From NCBI RefSeq assembly GCF_003150835.1, contig NZ_CP029479.1, forward strand, positions 1,897,501 to 1,961,500: a stretch of 64,000 bases of DNA, in the 5' to 3' direction. Below the pieces are notes generated by a model. That model worked only from the letters and a program-made list of their open reading frames with translations, did not search any database and was not told the origin of the DNA. Position 1 is the first letter of the stretch, and each line of letters starts with the position of its first letter. Positions 1 to 8,521 of the stretch are shown here, piece after piece. Made by a program: the position numbers and the translations under genes. This DNA is from Phenylobacterium parvum (GTDB taxonomy: Bacteria > Pseudomonadota > Alphaproteobacteria > Caulobacterales > Caulobacteraceae).

Positions 1-1
1 G

Positions 2-2011
2 GCCAAGGTGGTGGTCGATCCCGGCCTGCCCTCGGCGGTGTCGGCGTCGTGGGTCGCGCCGCCGGACCTCGCCGCCGATTCCGAAGGCCGCCGGCGGGCG
101 AGCCTTCAGCGCGAAATCCTCTTCGCCGTCCTCAACCAGCGGCTTTCCGACCTGGCCAGGGGCCCCAATCCCCCCTTCATCGGCGCCGCCGCCTCCTTCA
201 GCCAGCCCTTCCAGGCGCAGAAGAGCGCCGGGGTCTATGGCCTCGCAAGGGCAGGCCAATGGCGGCCGGCGCTGGAGGCCATACTGACCGAGACCCGCCG
301 GATCGAGGCCTTCGGCGTCCGGCCGGACGAGGTGGACCGCGTGATCTCCGACTGGCGGGCCGGCCTCACCGCCGCCCGGACGGGCTCTGGGACGCGAACG
401 CCGTCGGCCCTTGCCGCGACGGTCACGGGGCTCATCCTCGATGGAACCGTGGTCACCAGTCCTGAACAGGACCTGGAGCGTTTCGAGCGGGAGGTGAAGG
501 CTCTGGACCGCGCGGCTCTCAATCGGCTGGCGGCTGAGGTGTTCAAGGGCTCCGGCCCCCTGGTCCTCCTGACCAGCCCCACCCCCGTCGAGGGGGGTGA
601 GTCCGCCCTCCTCGAAGTCACCCGCTCGACCCTGAAGGCCCGGGTGAGCGCCGGGACCTCCGCCGCAGCCTCCGCCTGGCCCTACACGTCCTTTGGTACG
701 CCCTCGGAGGTCGTTGAGCGGCGGGATGTCGTGGACCTCGACACCACCCTGGTCCGCTTCGCCAACGGCGTTCGCCTGACCGTGAAGCCCACCAAGTTCA
801 AGGCCGACCAGATCCTGGTCCAGGTGAACGTCGGCGCCGGCCGTCTCGGCCTGGCGCCGGACCGGCCAAGCCCGGAGTGGTCGGGCGGCGCCCTGGTGGA
901 GGGCGGCCCGGCCCGGATCAGCGCCAAGGACATGGAAAGGGCCCTGACCGGCAAGGTCTACTCGGCGAGTTTCGGAATGTCCGACGAGGCCCTGGTGCTG
1001 TCTGGGGCTACGCGGGCCGAAGACCTGGACACCCAGATGCAGGTCCTGGCGGCCTATGTCTCCGATCCCGGCTGGAGACCAGAGGCCTTTGACCGCTACG
1101 CCGCCGTCGCCGCGAGCATCCACGACCAACTGGCCTCGACGGCCTCAGGGGTGATCAGCCGGGACCTTCCCTCTCTCATTCGGGGCGGCGACGCGCGCTG
1201 GGCCTTCCCCTCGCGGGAGGAACTGGCCGCCGCACGCCTCGATGACCTCAAGGCCGCCGTGACGCCGGCCCTGGCCTCAGGCCCGCTTGAGATCGTGATT
1301 GTCGGAGACATCACCGTGGACAAGGCCATCGACGCGGCTGGCCGCACCTTCGGGGGCCTGCCTCAGCGGGCCGACCCCGCCCCCCTGCCTCCCGGGGCGC
1401 TAAAGGTCCGCACCCCCTCCGGAGGCGGCGAGGCCGTCGTGCGCACCCACAAGGGGCGCGCCGACCAGGCGGTCCTGTTCACGGCCTGGCCGACCACCGG
1501 CTTCCTCGAGGATCCCCGCGGCGCCCGGGCCAACCGGCTCCTCGCCGCCGTCCTCGGCCTTCGCCTGACCGAGGAGCTGCGTGAGAAACAGGGGGCGACC
1601 TATTCGCCAAGCGCCGACTCCACCCAGAGCCTGGAGATCCCCGGCTGGGGCTACATCTCCACGGTCACGGAGATCCCGCCGGACAGGATCGCCGCGGTGA
1701 CCCAGGACATACGGCGCATCGCCAAGGATCTCGCCGGCCGGGCTCCGACGGATGACGAGATGGCCCGCGCCCGCAAGCCCATGCTGGAGAGCGTCCTCCA
1801 GGGCCGCGAGACCAATGGCTACTGGATCAGCATTCTTTCGGGCGTGCAGGCTGACCCGCGCGGCCTGGACGCCGTGCGCAGCCTCATCCCGACCCTGGAG
1901 GGGCTGACGGCGGCCGACGTCCAGGCGGCCGCCCGGAAGTGGCTGTCAGACGATCGCCTGTGGCGCCTGGAGGTGATCCCGGAAGCCGGGCGCACCCGGA
2001 CGGCGCCCTGA
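2..2011 (+). CDS. M16 family zinc peptidase-like protein, C-terminal part (5' end outside window)
   Basis: The frame is open from the first bases, so the start lies upstream and about 670 C-terminal codons are visible. The fragment fits the M16 (insulinase/pitrilysin) layout: the end of one peptidase half, then a second half opening around fragment residue 245 with FANGVRLTVKPTKFKADQI, and a typical C-terminal stretch with RLTEELREKQGATYSPSA. M16 proteins with two such halves are usually 900-950 residues, secreted or periplasmic. The zinc motif HxxEH normally lies in the first half and is not visible; the second half shows none, as usual. The stop abuts the stop of the convergent GMC oxidoreductase gene with no gap. 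Confidence 0.85.
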   Translation, partial: AKVVVDPGLPSAVSASWVAPPDLAADSEGRRRASLQREILFAVLNQRLSDLARGPNPPFIGAAASFSQPFQAQKSAGVYGLARAGQWRPALEAILTETRRIEAFGVRPDEVDRVISDWRAGLTAARTGSGTRTPSALAATVTGLILDGTVVTSPEQDLERFEREVKALDRAALNRLAAEVFKGSGPLVLLTSPTPVEGGESALLEVTRSTLKARVSAGTSAAASAWPYTSFGTPSEVVERRDVVDLDTTLVRFANGVRLTVKPTKFKADQILVQVNVGAGRLGLAPDRPSPEWSGGALVEGGPARISAKDMERALTGKVYSASFGMSDEALVLSGATRAEDLDTQMQVLAAYVSDPGWRPEAFDRYAAVAASIHDQLASTASGVISRDLPSLIRGGDARWAFPSREELAAARLDDLKAAVTPALASGPLEIVIVGDITVDKAIDAAGRTFGGLPQRADPAPLPPGALKVRTPSGGGEAVVRTHKGRADQAVLFTAWPTTGFLEDPRGARANRLLAAVLGLRLTEELREKQGATYSPSADSTQSLEIPGWGYISTVTEIPPDRIAAVTQDIRRIAKDLAGRAPTDDEMARARKPMLESVLQGRETNGYWISILSGVQADPRGLDAVRSLIPTLEGLTAADVQAAARKWLSDDRLWRLEVIPEAGRTRTAP

Positions 2012-3649
2012 TCAGGCGGCGACCTCGGCGTCGTCCGGGGCCGGCGCAGGCCGGCCGAGGATCATGTCGGCGGCCTTCTCGGCGATCATGATGGTCGGCG
2101 CATTGGTATTGCCGCCCACCAGGGTCGGCATGACCGAGGCGTCCACCACCCTCAGGCCCTTCAGGCCGCGGACCCGGAGCTGGGCGTCGACCACCGCCAT
2201 GGGATCGCCATCCGCGCCCATGCGGCAGGTCCCGACCGGGTGATAGATGGTCTCGGCCACGGACCGGATCCAGGCGTCCACCGCCTCGTCCGATTCGACG
2301 CCCTCGCCGGGGAAGAGCTCTTCGGAGCGGTAGGGGTCGAGGGCCGGCTGGCGGGCCACCTCCCGCATCATGCGGACGCCCTCGCGCAGGGCGCGGCGAT
2401 CCTCCTCGGCCGCCAGGTAGTTGGCGAAGATGGCGGGATCGTCGAAGGGGTCCGCGGACCGCAGTCCCACCCGGCCCCGGCTCTCGGGCCGCAGCTGGCA
2501 GACATGGAAGGTGAAGCCGTCGCGCTCGACCACGGTCTTTCCGTGGTTCTGCATAACGGCCAGCACGCAGTGGACCTGCAGGTCGGGGCGGTCGAGATCC
2601 GGGCGCGACTTCAGGAAGGCGCCGGATTCCAGGAACTGGCGACGGCCGAGGCCCTTCTTGAAGAGAAGGTAGCTCAGGCCGACCAGCAGGGTCTTCAGCC
2701 CCTTCCGCTGGGAATAGATGGTGATGGGCTGCGGGCAGGCCCAGGACAGGGTCACGTCAAGGTGATCCTGCAGGTTCTCCCCCACCCCGGGAAGGGCGTG
2801 GACGGTCTCGATCCCCGCGGCTGAGAGGGCTCCGGGATCGCCGATCCCGGAAAGCTGAAGGATCTGCGGCGACTGGACCGCGCCGGCGCAGACCAGGACC
2901 TCGCGGTTGGCCTTCACCTGGGTCCGGGCGCGGGTCTTCTCGTCCGCATACTCCACGCCGGTCGCCACGCCGTCCTCGATCAGGATCCGGGTCGTCCGGG
3001 CGCCGGTCACGCAGGTCAGGTTGGGCCGGGACAAGACCGGATGCAGGTAGCCGCGGGCGGCGCTCCAGCGCTCGCCGTCATGGACGGTCAGCTGGTAGGG
3101 ACCCCAGCCCTCCTGCTGGCGGCCGTTGAAGTCACCCGTCAGGGGATGCCCTGCCTGCTCGCCGGCGCGGATGGCGGCCGAGTAGATGGGATTGGGGTCC
3201 GAGGCCTTGGAGACCTTCAGCGGCCCCTCGCCGCCATGCCAGTCGTCGGCCCCGCCCTCGAACGCTTCAGACTTCTTGAAGTAAGGCAGGATGTCCCGGT
3301 AGGCCCAGCCCTCCAGGCCCATCTGGCGCCACTGGTCATAGTCGCGGGCGTGGCCGCGGATGTAGATCATCCCGTTGATGGAGGAGGATCCGCCCCAGCC
3401 CTTGCCGCGCGGCCACCACAGGCGGCGGTCGTCGAGTTGGGGCTCCGGCTCGGTCCAGAAGCCCCAGTTGTAGTCGCCCTTGTCGCCGATCAGGCTGCCA
3501 ACGCCCGCCGGCATGCGGACCAGAAGGGAGTTGTCCTTCCCCCCGGCTTCCAGCAGCAGCACCCTGACCGAGGGATCCTCGGTCAGGCGCGCGGCCAGCA
3601 CGCAGCCGGCCGAGCCGGCCCCGATGATGATGTAGTCGTAGGCGTCCAT
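2012..3649 (-). CDS. GMC family oxidoreductase (choline/alcohol dehydrogenase-like)
   Basis: A 545-residue FAD-dependent flavoprotein. The N-terminal dinucleotide-binding motif IIGAGSAG is at about residues 8-15, the GMC signature region (GKGWGGSSSINGMIYIRG) at about 83-100, and the C-terminal block carries YHPVGTC and GGNTNAP, which hold the usual catalytic His and Asn. Length and motifs match choline dehydrogenase (BetA) and related alcohol dehydrogenases. No betaine gene is next to it, so the substrate is probably another alcohol. The start ATG follows a possible operator (TAAACAGTGTTCA at 3666-3678). Confidence 0.9.
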   Translation of the reverse strand: MDAYDYIIIGAGSAGCVLAARLTEDPSVRVLLLEAGGKDNSLLVRMPAGVGSLIGDKGDYNWGFWTEPEPQLDDRRLWWPRGKGWGGSSSINGMIYIRGHARDYDQWRQMGLEGWAYRDILPYFKKSEAFEGGADDWHGGEGPLKVSKASDPNPIYSAAIRAGEQAGHPLTGDFNGRQQEGWGPYQLTVHDGERWSAARGYLHPVLSRPNLTCVTGARTTRILIEDGVATGVEYADEKTRARTQVKANREVLVCAGAVQSPQILQLSGIGDPGALSAAGIETVHALPGVGENLQDHLDVTLSWACPQPITIYSQRKGLKTLLVGLSYLLFKKGLGRRQFLESGAFLKSRPDLDRPDLQVHCVLAVMQNHGKTVVERDGFTFHVCQLRPESRGRVGLRSADPFDDPAIFANYLAAEEDRRALREGVRMMREVARQPALDPYRSEELFPGEGVESDEAVDAWIRSVAETIYHPVGTCRMGADGDPMAVVDAQLRVRGLKGLRVVDASVMPTLVGGNTNAPTIMIAEKAADMILGRPAPAPDDAEVAA

Positions 3650-3665
3650 GGGCGGGCCTCGCAGC

Positions 3666-3678
3666 TAAACAGTGTTCA
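3666..3678. promoter_or_regulatory. Near-palindromic candidate operator upstream of the GMC oxidoreductase
   Basis: TAAACAGTGTTCA is a 13-nt imperfect palindrome (arms TAAAC and GTTCA, one mismatch) lying 17 nt before the GMC start codon on the minus strand. This size and symmetry resemble TetR-family operators. No regulator gene is adjacent, so the assignment is by pattern only. Confidence 0.3.
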
Positions 3679-3725
3679 GTTGCGCCCTTCTGACGATCTT
3701 GCCCGCCCGCGGCAAGGGGCCTGGG

Positions 3726-4508
3726 TCAGCGACCCTTCCAGTTCGGCGCCCGCTTCTGCGAAAAGGCCAACGGCCCTTCCACGAAGTCCTCGGACGTGAA
3801 CAGGGCCGACACCGCCGGATAGCGGTTCTGGCCCTTGATGGCGGACTCCAGGGTCGGCTCGTCCAGGCCCTTGAACACGGCTTCCTTGGAGGCCCGGACC
3901 GACATCGGCGAGAGCTCGGCGATCTGCGCCGCCCAGCGCCGGGCGGCGATCATGAGGTCGGCGGCGGGAACCACCTCGTTCACGAAGCCCAGTTCCGCCC
4001 CCTCGGCGGCGGAGACGCGACGGCCGGTCAGGATCATGCCCATGGCGCGCTTGACCCCGATGGCCCGGGGCAGGCGGTGCAGGCCCCCCGCCAGGGCGGC
4101 CAGGCCCACGCGGGGCTCGGGCAGGGCGAAGACCGCCGCCTCCGAGGCGACGATGATGTCGCAGGCCAGGGCGATCTCGAAGCCGCCGCCCATGGCCACG
4201 CCGTTCACCGCGGCGATCAGGGGCTTGTTCAGGTCGAACCGCGAGGTCAGGCCGGCGAAGCCCGAAGGCGGGCTGCGCATCTCGCCGCCCGTGGCCTGGT
4301 GCTTGAGGTCGTTGCCGGCCGAGAAGGCGCGCTCACCCGCCCCGGTGATGATGCCGACCCACTGCTCCGGATCCGCGGCGAAGGCGTCGAGGGCCTCGTG
4401 CATCTCGAAATGGGCCGGCGAATGCAGGGCGTTCATCACGTCCGGCCGGTTCAGCGTGAAGATGGTGACGTGGCCTTCGCGGTCCACGCGGATATGTTCG
4501 TAGGCCAT
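3726..4508 (-). CDS. Enoyl-CoA hydratase/isomerase (crotonase) family protein
   Basis: 260 residues starting MAYEHIRVDREG. Crotonase features are visible: the oxyanion-hole segment GAGERAFSAGNDLKH (about 61-75), NGVAMGGGFEIALACD (about 105-120) and the PEPRVGLAALAGG segment that holds an active-site Glu position. It would hydrate or isomerise enoyl-CoA thioesters in fatty-acid or related catabolism. The same frame stays open for another 600 nt upstream, but that part overlaps the gamma-carbonic anhydrase gene in another frame and has no crotonase similarity, so the ATG at 4508 is chosen. The exact substrate cannot be told. Confidence 0.9.
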   Translation of the reverse strand: MAYEHIRVDREGHVTIFTLNRPDVMNALHSPAHFEMHEALDAFAADPEQWVGIITGAGERAFSAGNDLKHQATGGEMRSPPSGFAGLTSRFDLNKPLIAAVNGVAMGGGFEIALACDIIVASEAAVFALPEPRVGLAALAGGLHRLPRAIGVKRAMGMILTGRRVSAAEGAELGFVNEVVPAADLMIAARRWAAQIAELSPMSVRASKEAVFKGLDEPTLESAIKGQNRYPAVSALFTSEDFVEGPLAFSQKRAPNWKGR

Positions 4509-4561
4509 CGCCCTTCTCCCTTGAATACTGCCCGCCAGAAAGCGGCTGGCGGGCCGCCGGG

Positions 4562-5092
4562 TCAACCCTTGTGCCGCAGGCTGGCCCGGTAGCGCTTCCA
4601 GTTCTCGACATAATGATGGGCGCCCATGGCCACCGACCGGGCCTGGGCTTCCGACAGTTCCCGCACCACCTTCCCCGGGGCGCCCATGACCAGGGAGTTG
4701 TCCGGGATCTCCTTGCCCTCGGTGATCAGGCAATTGGCGCCGATCAGGCAGTTCTTCCCGATCCGGGCGCCGTTCAGGATGATGGAGCCGATCCCGACCA
4801 GGCTGTTGTCCCCGATGGTGCAGCCATGGAGCATGACCATGTGCCCAACGGTGACATTCGCCCCGATCGTCAGGGGTGATCCGGTGTCCGTGTGCAGGAC
4901 GGAACCGTCCTGGATGTTGGAGTTCTCGCCGATCTCGATGGGATCGTTGTCGCCCCTCAGTGTGGCGCCCCACCAGACCGAGGCATTGCGCCTCAGGATC
5001 ACACGTCCGATCACCGCAGCGGTGGGGGCGATCCAGTACTCGTCGTCCGCGGGCAGTTCGGGCGTCGCATCGCCCAGTGAATAGACAGACAT
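4562..5092 (-). CDS. Gamma-class carbonic anhydrase family protein (left-handed beta-helix)
   Basis: 176 residues made of hexapeptide repeats ([IV]GxNxx type) that fold as a left-handed beta-helix, followed by a C-terminal helix. Three candidate zinc ligands are present: His in VLHTDTG and two in [10 protein letters not shown]. Family members are gamma-carbonic anhydrases or the related YrdA/PaaY proteins; CO2 hydration is not proven for most. The start at 5092 is preceded by GGGAGG at good spacing; an ATG 12 nt upstream overlaps that ribosome site and is less likely. It precedes the enoyl-CoA hydratase on the same strand, with a 53-nt gap. Confidence 0.88.
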   Translation of the reverse strand: MSVYSLGDATPELPADDEYWIAPTAAVIGRVILRRNASVWWGATLRGDNDPIEIGENSNIQDGSVLHTDTGSPLTIGANVTVGHMVMLHGCTIGDNSLVGIGSIILNGARIGKNCLIGANCLITEGKEIPDNSLVMGAPGKVVRELSEAQARSVAMGAHHYVENWKRYRASLRHKG

Positions 5093-5382
5093 CGTCCCTC
5101 CCATGACCCTTTGGTGACCGGCGCATTCACGCTTCCGCAATACGGCCGCTATCATCCTAGTCAGGCGATTCGAGGCTGCGAAGCCCCGGACGACGCCTTT
5201 ATCCCGAATGCGGGAGACCTGATGTCGATGCAGAGCCCCTGGCGGCCACGGCCGCCGGCAGCAGACCGAGGAAGCGGCCCGCCGGGCGCCTCCCGACGCC
5301 GCGTCGATGCTTCCAATTCGCTTTTCCCCATGGGCGGTCCGATCCGGATGCGCCCCTTTTTCGCGCCCAGACGGAGGCCCTC

Positions 5383-6150
5383 ATGACCAAGCGAGCCCTG
5401 AAGCGTCAACTTCGCGAAGGCGCCCTGGACCTTACAGAGTTCAATGGTGATCCCCGGATCCGGCGGTTGCCCGTGGAACGGGCCTGGTCCCCCCTCCCCC
5501 GCCGGCCGGAGGACGACCGCGAGCAGGGCTTCGTCAAGACCGTCCGGGCGATGTCCGAGGGCCAGAAGGCCATGATGGAGGCCATCGACACGCACAACCT
5601 CGTCCTGGCCCTCGGCCCGGCCGGGACCGGCAAGACCTACCTGGCCATCGCCAAGGCGGTGGAGGCCCTGGAGGCGGGGAAGGTCGGCCGGATCGTCCTG
5701 TCCCGCCCCGCGGTGGAGGCGGGCGAGTCGATCGGCTTCCTGCCCGGCGAGATGGAGGACAAGCTCGCGCCCTATCTCCGGCCCCTCTACGACGCCCTGT
5801 CGGACCGGCTGTCGATGAAGCGCGTCAGGGCCATGATGGCCGAGGGGATCATCGAGATCGCCCCGGTCGGGTTCATGCGCGGGCGGACGCTGAACAACGC
5901 CTTCGTCGTCATCGATGAGGCGCAGAACTGCACCTACGTCCAGCTCAAGATGTTGCTGACCCGGCTGGGCTGGCATTCGACCATGGTGGTCACCGGCGAC
6001 CCGGCCCAGTCCGACCTCCTGCCGGAACTCTCCGGACTGGGGCCCGTGGCCGAGCGTCTCGAGGCCGTCGGGAACATCGCCGTGGTGCGGCTGGCGGAAC
6101 GCGACATCGTCCGCCATCCCCTGGTCGCCGAGATGCTGGGGGTCCTCTGA
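5383..6150 (+). CDS. phoH: PhoH family ATPase
   Basis: 255 residues. The P-loop GPAGTGKT lies at about residues 78-85 and the Walker B box VVIDEAQN at about 175-182, followed by the TGDPAQSDL sensor-like segment. This is the standard single-domain PhoH fold, a predicted RNA-linked NTPase of the helicase-like P-loop group. Cellular role is poorly defined; relatives respond to phosphate or take part in RNA metabolism. The 290-nt gap upstream (5093-5382), shared with the divergent carbonic anhydrase gene, must hold both promoters, but no clear -35/-10 pair was recognised. Confidence 0.9.
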   Translation: MTKRALKRQLREGALDLTEFNGDPRIRRLPVERAWSPLPRRPEDDREQGFVKTVRAMSEGQKAMMEAIDTHNLVLALGPAGTGKTYLAIAKAVEALEAGKVGRIVLSRPAVEAGESIGFLPGEMEDKLAPYLRPLYDALSDRLSMKRVRAMMAEGIIEIAPVGFMRGRTLNNAFVVIDEAQNCTYVQLKMLLTRLGWHSTMVVTGDPAQSDLLPELSGLGPVAERLEAVGNIAVVRLAERDIVRHPLVAEMLGVL

Positions 6151-6165
6151 CCCCCGGCGCGGCCG

Positions 6166-6372
6166 TCAGGGCAGGTCTTCGGCAAGGATGGCCATCTCGA
6201 ACATGAAGGAGCCGGCTTCATCCTCGTCCTCGAAGACCACGCCGATGAACTCCTCGCTGATGTAGACCTCGGCGGAGTCCTTCTGCCGCGGACGCGGCAC
6301 GACATTGATCCGCGCGTTCGCGAAGGTGCCGCGAAGGTGACCTTCGATCTTGCGGAGGGTGCGTTCGTCCAA
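6166..6372 (-). CDS. DUF3126 family protein
   Basis: A 68-residue acidic protein ([19 protein letters not shown] start; C-terminal [20 protein letters not shown]). It matches the small alphaproteobacterial family DUF3126, whose function is unknown. It is convergent with phoH and 63 nt downstream of cysE on the same strand, so it may be co-transcribed with cysE. Confidence 0.8.
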   Translation of the reverse strand: MDERTLRKIEGHLRGTFANARINVVPRPRQKDSAEVYISEEFIGVVFEDEDEAGSFMFEMAILAEDLP

Positions 6373-6435
6373 GGGTCTGCTCCGTCGACAGTCTGAAATT
6401 CCCGGGGTCGGCGACCCCGGCGGCTGATCCGTGGA

Positions 6436-7266
6436 TCAGATGACGTAGTCGTAGACCACATCCGCAAGGGTGTGGTCCATGCTCCGCGCAGGCTCGTCCC
6501 CGGTCGGGCAGTTGACGAGCCGGGCCGGGACGCCGGCGGCGGTGCAGTGCGCCGGCACCGGCTTGAGGACGACGGAGCCCGAGGCCACCTTGGCGTAGTC
6601 GCCGATCTGGATGTTGCCCAGCACCTTGGCGCCGGCGCCAAGCAGGACGCCCCGGCCGATCTTCGGGTGCCGGTCGCCACGTTCCGCCCCCGTGCCGCCC
6701 AGGGTCACGCCCTGGAGCAGGGAGACATCGTCGCCGATCACCGCCGTCTCGCCAATGACGATACCCGTGCCATGGTCAATGAAGACCCCGGATCCGATCT
6801 GGGTGGCCGGGTGAATGTCGACCTGGAAGATCTCGCTCATGCGGCTCTGCAGGTAGAAGGCCATGGTCTCGCGTCCCTGGCTCCAGAGCCAGTGGGCGAT
6901 CCTCTGGGTCTGCAGGGCCTGGAAGCCCTTGAAGAAGAGGAAAGGCTGCACATAGCCCTTGCAGGCCGGGTCCCGCTCGAACACGGCCTTGAGGTCGGCC
7001 TCCGCCGTGTCCACCAGGCCCGGTGCAGCCCTGTAGGCTTCCATGGCCAGTTCGCGCAGGCTCATGGCGCGCAGCTCCTGGTCGCCCAGCTTGTGGGCCA
7101 GGGCGTAGGACAGGGCGTCGCCGAGGTTGTCGTGGCTGAGGATGATGGCGTTGACCAGCGACGCCAGCGCCGGCTCCGTGCGGGCCGCGCGCTCGGCCTC
7201 GTTGCGCAGGGCCGCCCAGACGGGGGGCGCGGCGCGCGGGTCGATCACTTCGAGCTTCTGGGTCAT
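6436..7266 (-). CDS. cysE: Serine O-acetyltransferase
   Basis: 276 residues; makes O-acetylserine from serine and acetyl-CoA, the first step of cysteine synthesis, in the cytoplasm. The N-terminal helical SATase domain (about 1-140) is followed by a hexapeptide beta-helix with DIHPATQIGSGVFIDHGTG and HPKIGRGVLLGAGAKVLG, covering the catalytic Asp/His region. The ATG at 7266 is preceded by GGGGAGG; the frame stays open further upstream but that part has no family similarity. Its role complements the cysDN genes about 3 kb downstream. Confidence 0.93.
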   Translation of the reverse strand: MTQKLEVIDPRAAPPVWAALRNEAERAARTEPALASLVNAIILSHDNLGDALSYALAHKLGDQELRAMSLRELAMEAYRAAPGLVDTAEADLKAVFERDPACKGYVQPFLFFKGFQALQTQRIAHWLWSQGRETMAFYLQSRMSEIFQVDIHPATQIGSGVFIDHGTGIVIGETAVIGDDVSLLQGVTLGGTGAERGDRHPKIGRGVLLGAGAKVLGNIQIGDYAKVASGSVVLKPVPAHCTAAGVPARLVNCPTGDEPARSMDHTLADVVYDYVI

Positions 7267-7381
7267 CCGGTCCTCCCCCGCTGACAACACCAATCTAGCA
7301 CAGGGGCGCCGCCACGCGAATCCCCGGCTTGCAAGGACCGGCTGGAGAGCTATCAGGAGCACGAATCCCACGAGGCCAGGC

Positions 7382-8002
7382 ATGACCGGATCCCCCCTTT
7401 CGTCCCTTCCGCCGCCCGCCTTCGGTGATCCGATCGGGATCGAGGCCGCCCCTGAGGTGCTCACCTTCCTGGCTCGCCGCCGGTCGGCTTCGGCCCTGAA
7501 GCTGGCCGCGCCTGGTCCAGACGCCGCACAGGTGCAGGACCTCCTCCGCCTCGCCTGCCGTGTCCCGGATCATGGCAAGCTGGCGCCCTGGCGCTTCATC
7601 CTGCTGGAGGGGCCGGACAAGGCCGCCTTCGCGGACCGGCTCGACGCCCTGGCCCGCGCCCGGGGCGATGAGCGCGCCGCGGGCAAGCTCGGCAAGCTTC
7701 GCACCCCGCCCATGGGGATCGCGGTGATCTCAGCCCCGCGCGAGGCGGACGTTCCGGAGTGGGAACAGGTGCTGTCGGCGGGAGCGGTCTGCATGACCCT
7801 GGTCTGCGCCGCTCAGGCCATGGGCTTCGGCGCCAACTGGATCACCGACTGGTACGCCTACGACGCCGAGGCGCGGGCCTGCCTGGGGGTGGCCGGTACG
7901 GAGAAGGTGGCGGGTTTCATCCTGATCGGCAGCCCCTCAGAGCCGCCCCGGGAGCGCGAGCGCCCGGATCCGGCGGGCCGGGTGTCGCGCTGGACGGCCT
8001 GA
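7382..8002 (+). CDS. Nitroreductase family protein (YdjA-like)
   Basis: 206 residues of the FMN-dependent nitroreductase fold. The segments RRRSASALKL, VPDHGKLAPWRF (about 60-71) and GFGANWITDWYAYD match the small YdjA-type nitroreductases, which are NAD(P)H-dependent dimers. The ATG at 7382 fits the family's N-terminus. An in-frame extension upstream overlaps the start of cysE on the other strand and is unlikely. The physiological substrate is unknown. Confidence 0.85.
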   Translation: MTGSPLSSLPPPAFGDPIGIEAAPEVLTFLARRRSASALKLAAPGPDAAQVQDLLRLACRVPDHGKLAPWRFILLEGPDKAAFADRLDALARARGDERAAGKLGKLRTPPMGIAVISAPREADVPEWEQVLSAGAVCMTLVCAAQAMGFGANWITDWYAYDAEARACLGVAGTEKVAGFILIGSPSEPPRERERPDPAGRVSRWTA

Positions 8003-8015
8003 AGGTCCGCCTCGC

Positions 8016-8471
8016 TTAGCCGCGGCCGCGGTAGGGGGCGACGCCCTGGTCAGGCAGCCAGAGCCCCTCGGGCGGTGCGCCGGTCTGCCAGAAGACATCG
8101 ATGGGAATGCCCCCGCGCGGATACCAGTAGCCCCCGATCCTCAGCCAGAGCGGCTTGGCCGTTTCGACCAGCCGGCGGCCGATGGTCAGGGTGCAATCCT
8201 CATGGAAAGCACCATGATTCCGGAATGATGAAAGAAAAAGCTTCAGCGACTTGGACTCCACCAGCCAGTCGCCGGGAGCGTAATCGATGACCAGGGTCGC
8301 GAAGTCCGGCTGGCCCGTCACGGGGCACAGGGACGTGAACTCCGGGGCCGTGAACCGGGCCAGGTAGACCTGCCCCTTCTGGGGGTTGGGTACGCGTTCA
8401 AGGACGGCGGCCTCGGGGCTGTCAAAGCCCGCCACCACCTGGCCCAACTGGGTGACCTGGATCTCGCTCAT
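8016..8471 (-). CDS. queF: NADPH-dependent 7-cyano-7-deazaguanine reductase
   Basis: 151 residues, the length of single-domain QueF. It reduces preQ0 to preQ1 in queuosine tRNA-modification synthesis. Diagnostic segments are [13 protein letters not shown], with the Cys that forms the thioimide adduct and the following Asp, and [21 protein letters not shown], the QueF motif that binds NADPH and substrate. Convergent with the nitroreductase gene. No other queuosine gene is in the window. Confidence 0.95.
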   Translation of the reverse strand: MSEIQVTQLGQVVAGFDSPEAAVLERVPNPQKGQVYLARFTAPEFTSLCPVTGQPDFATLVIDYAPGDWLVESKSLKLFLSSFRNHGAFHEDCTLTIGRRLVETAKPLWLRIGGYWYPRGGIPIDVFWQTGAPPEGLWLPDQGVAPYRGRG

Positions 8472-8521
8472 GGGGGCCGATTACCCCGCGCGCCCCTTGC
8501 GGGCAAGCGCCCGGGACGGCC

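Noticed and set aside
4509..5126. Extension of the first crotonase frame to 5126
   Set aside because: It overlaps the gamma-carbonic anhydrase gene in another frame and is Arg/His/Gly-rich; the crotonase fold begins at the ATG at 4508.
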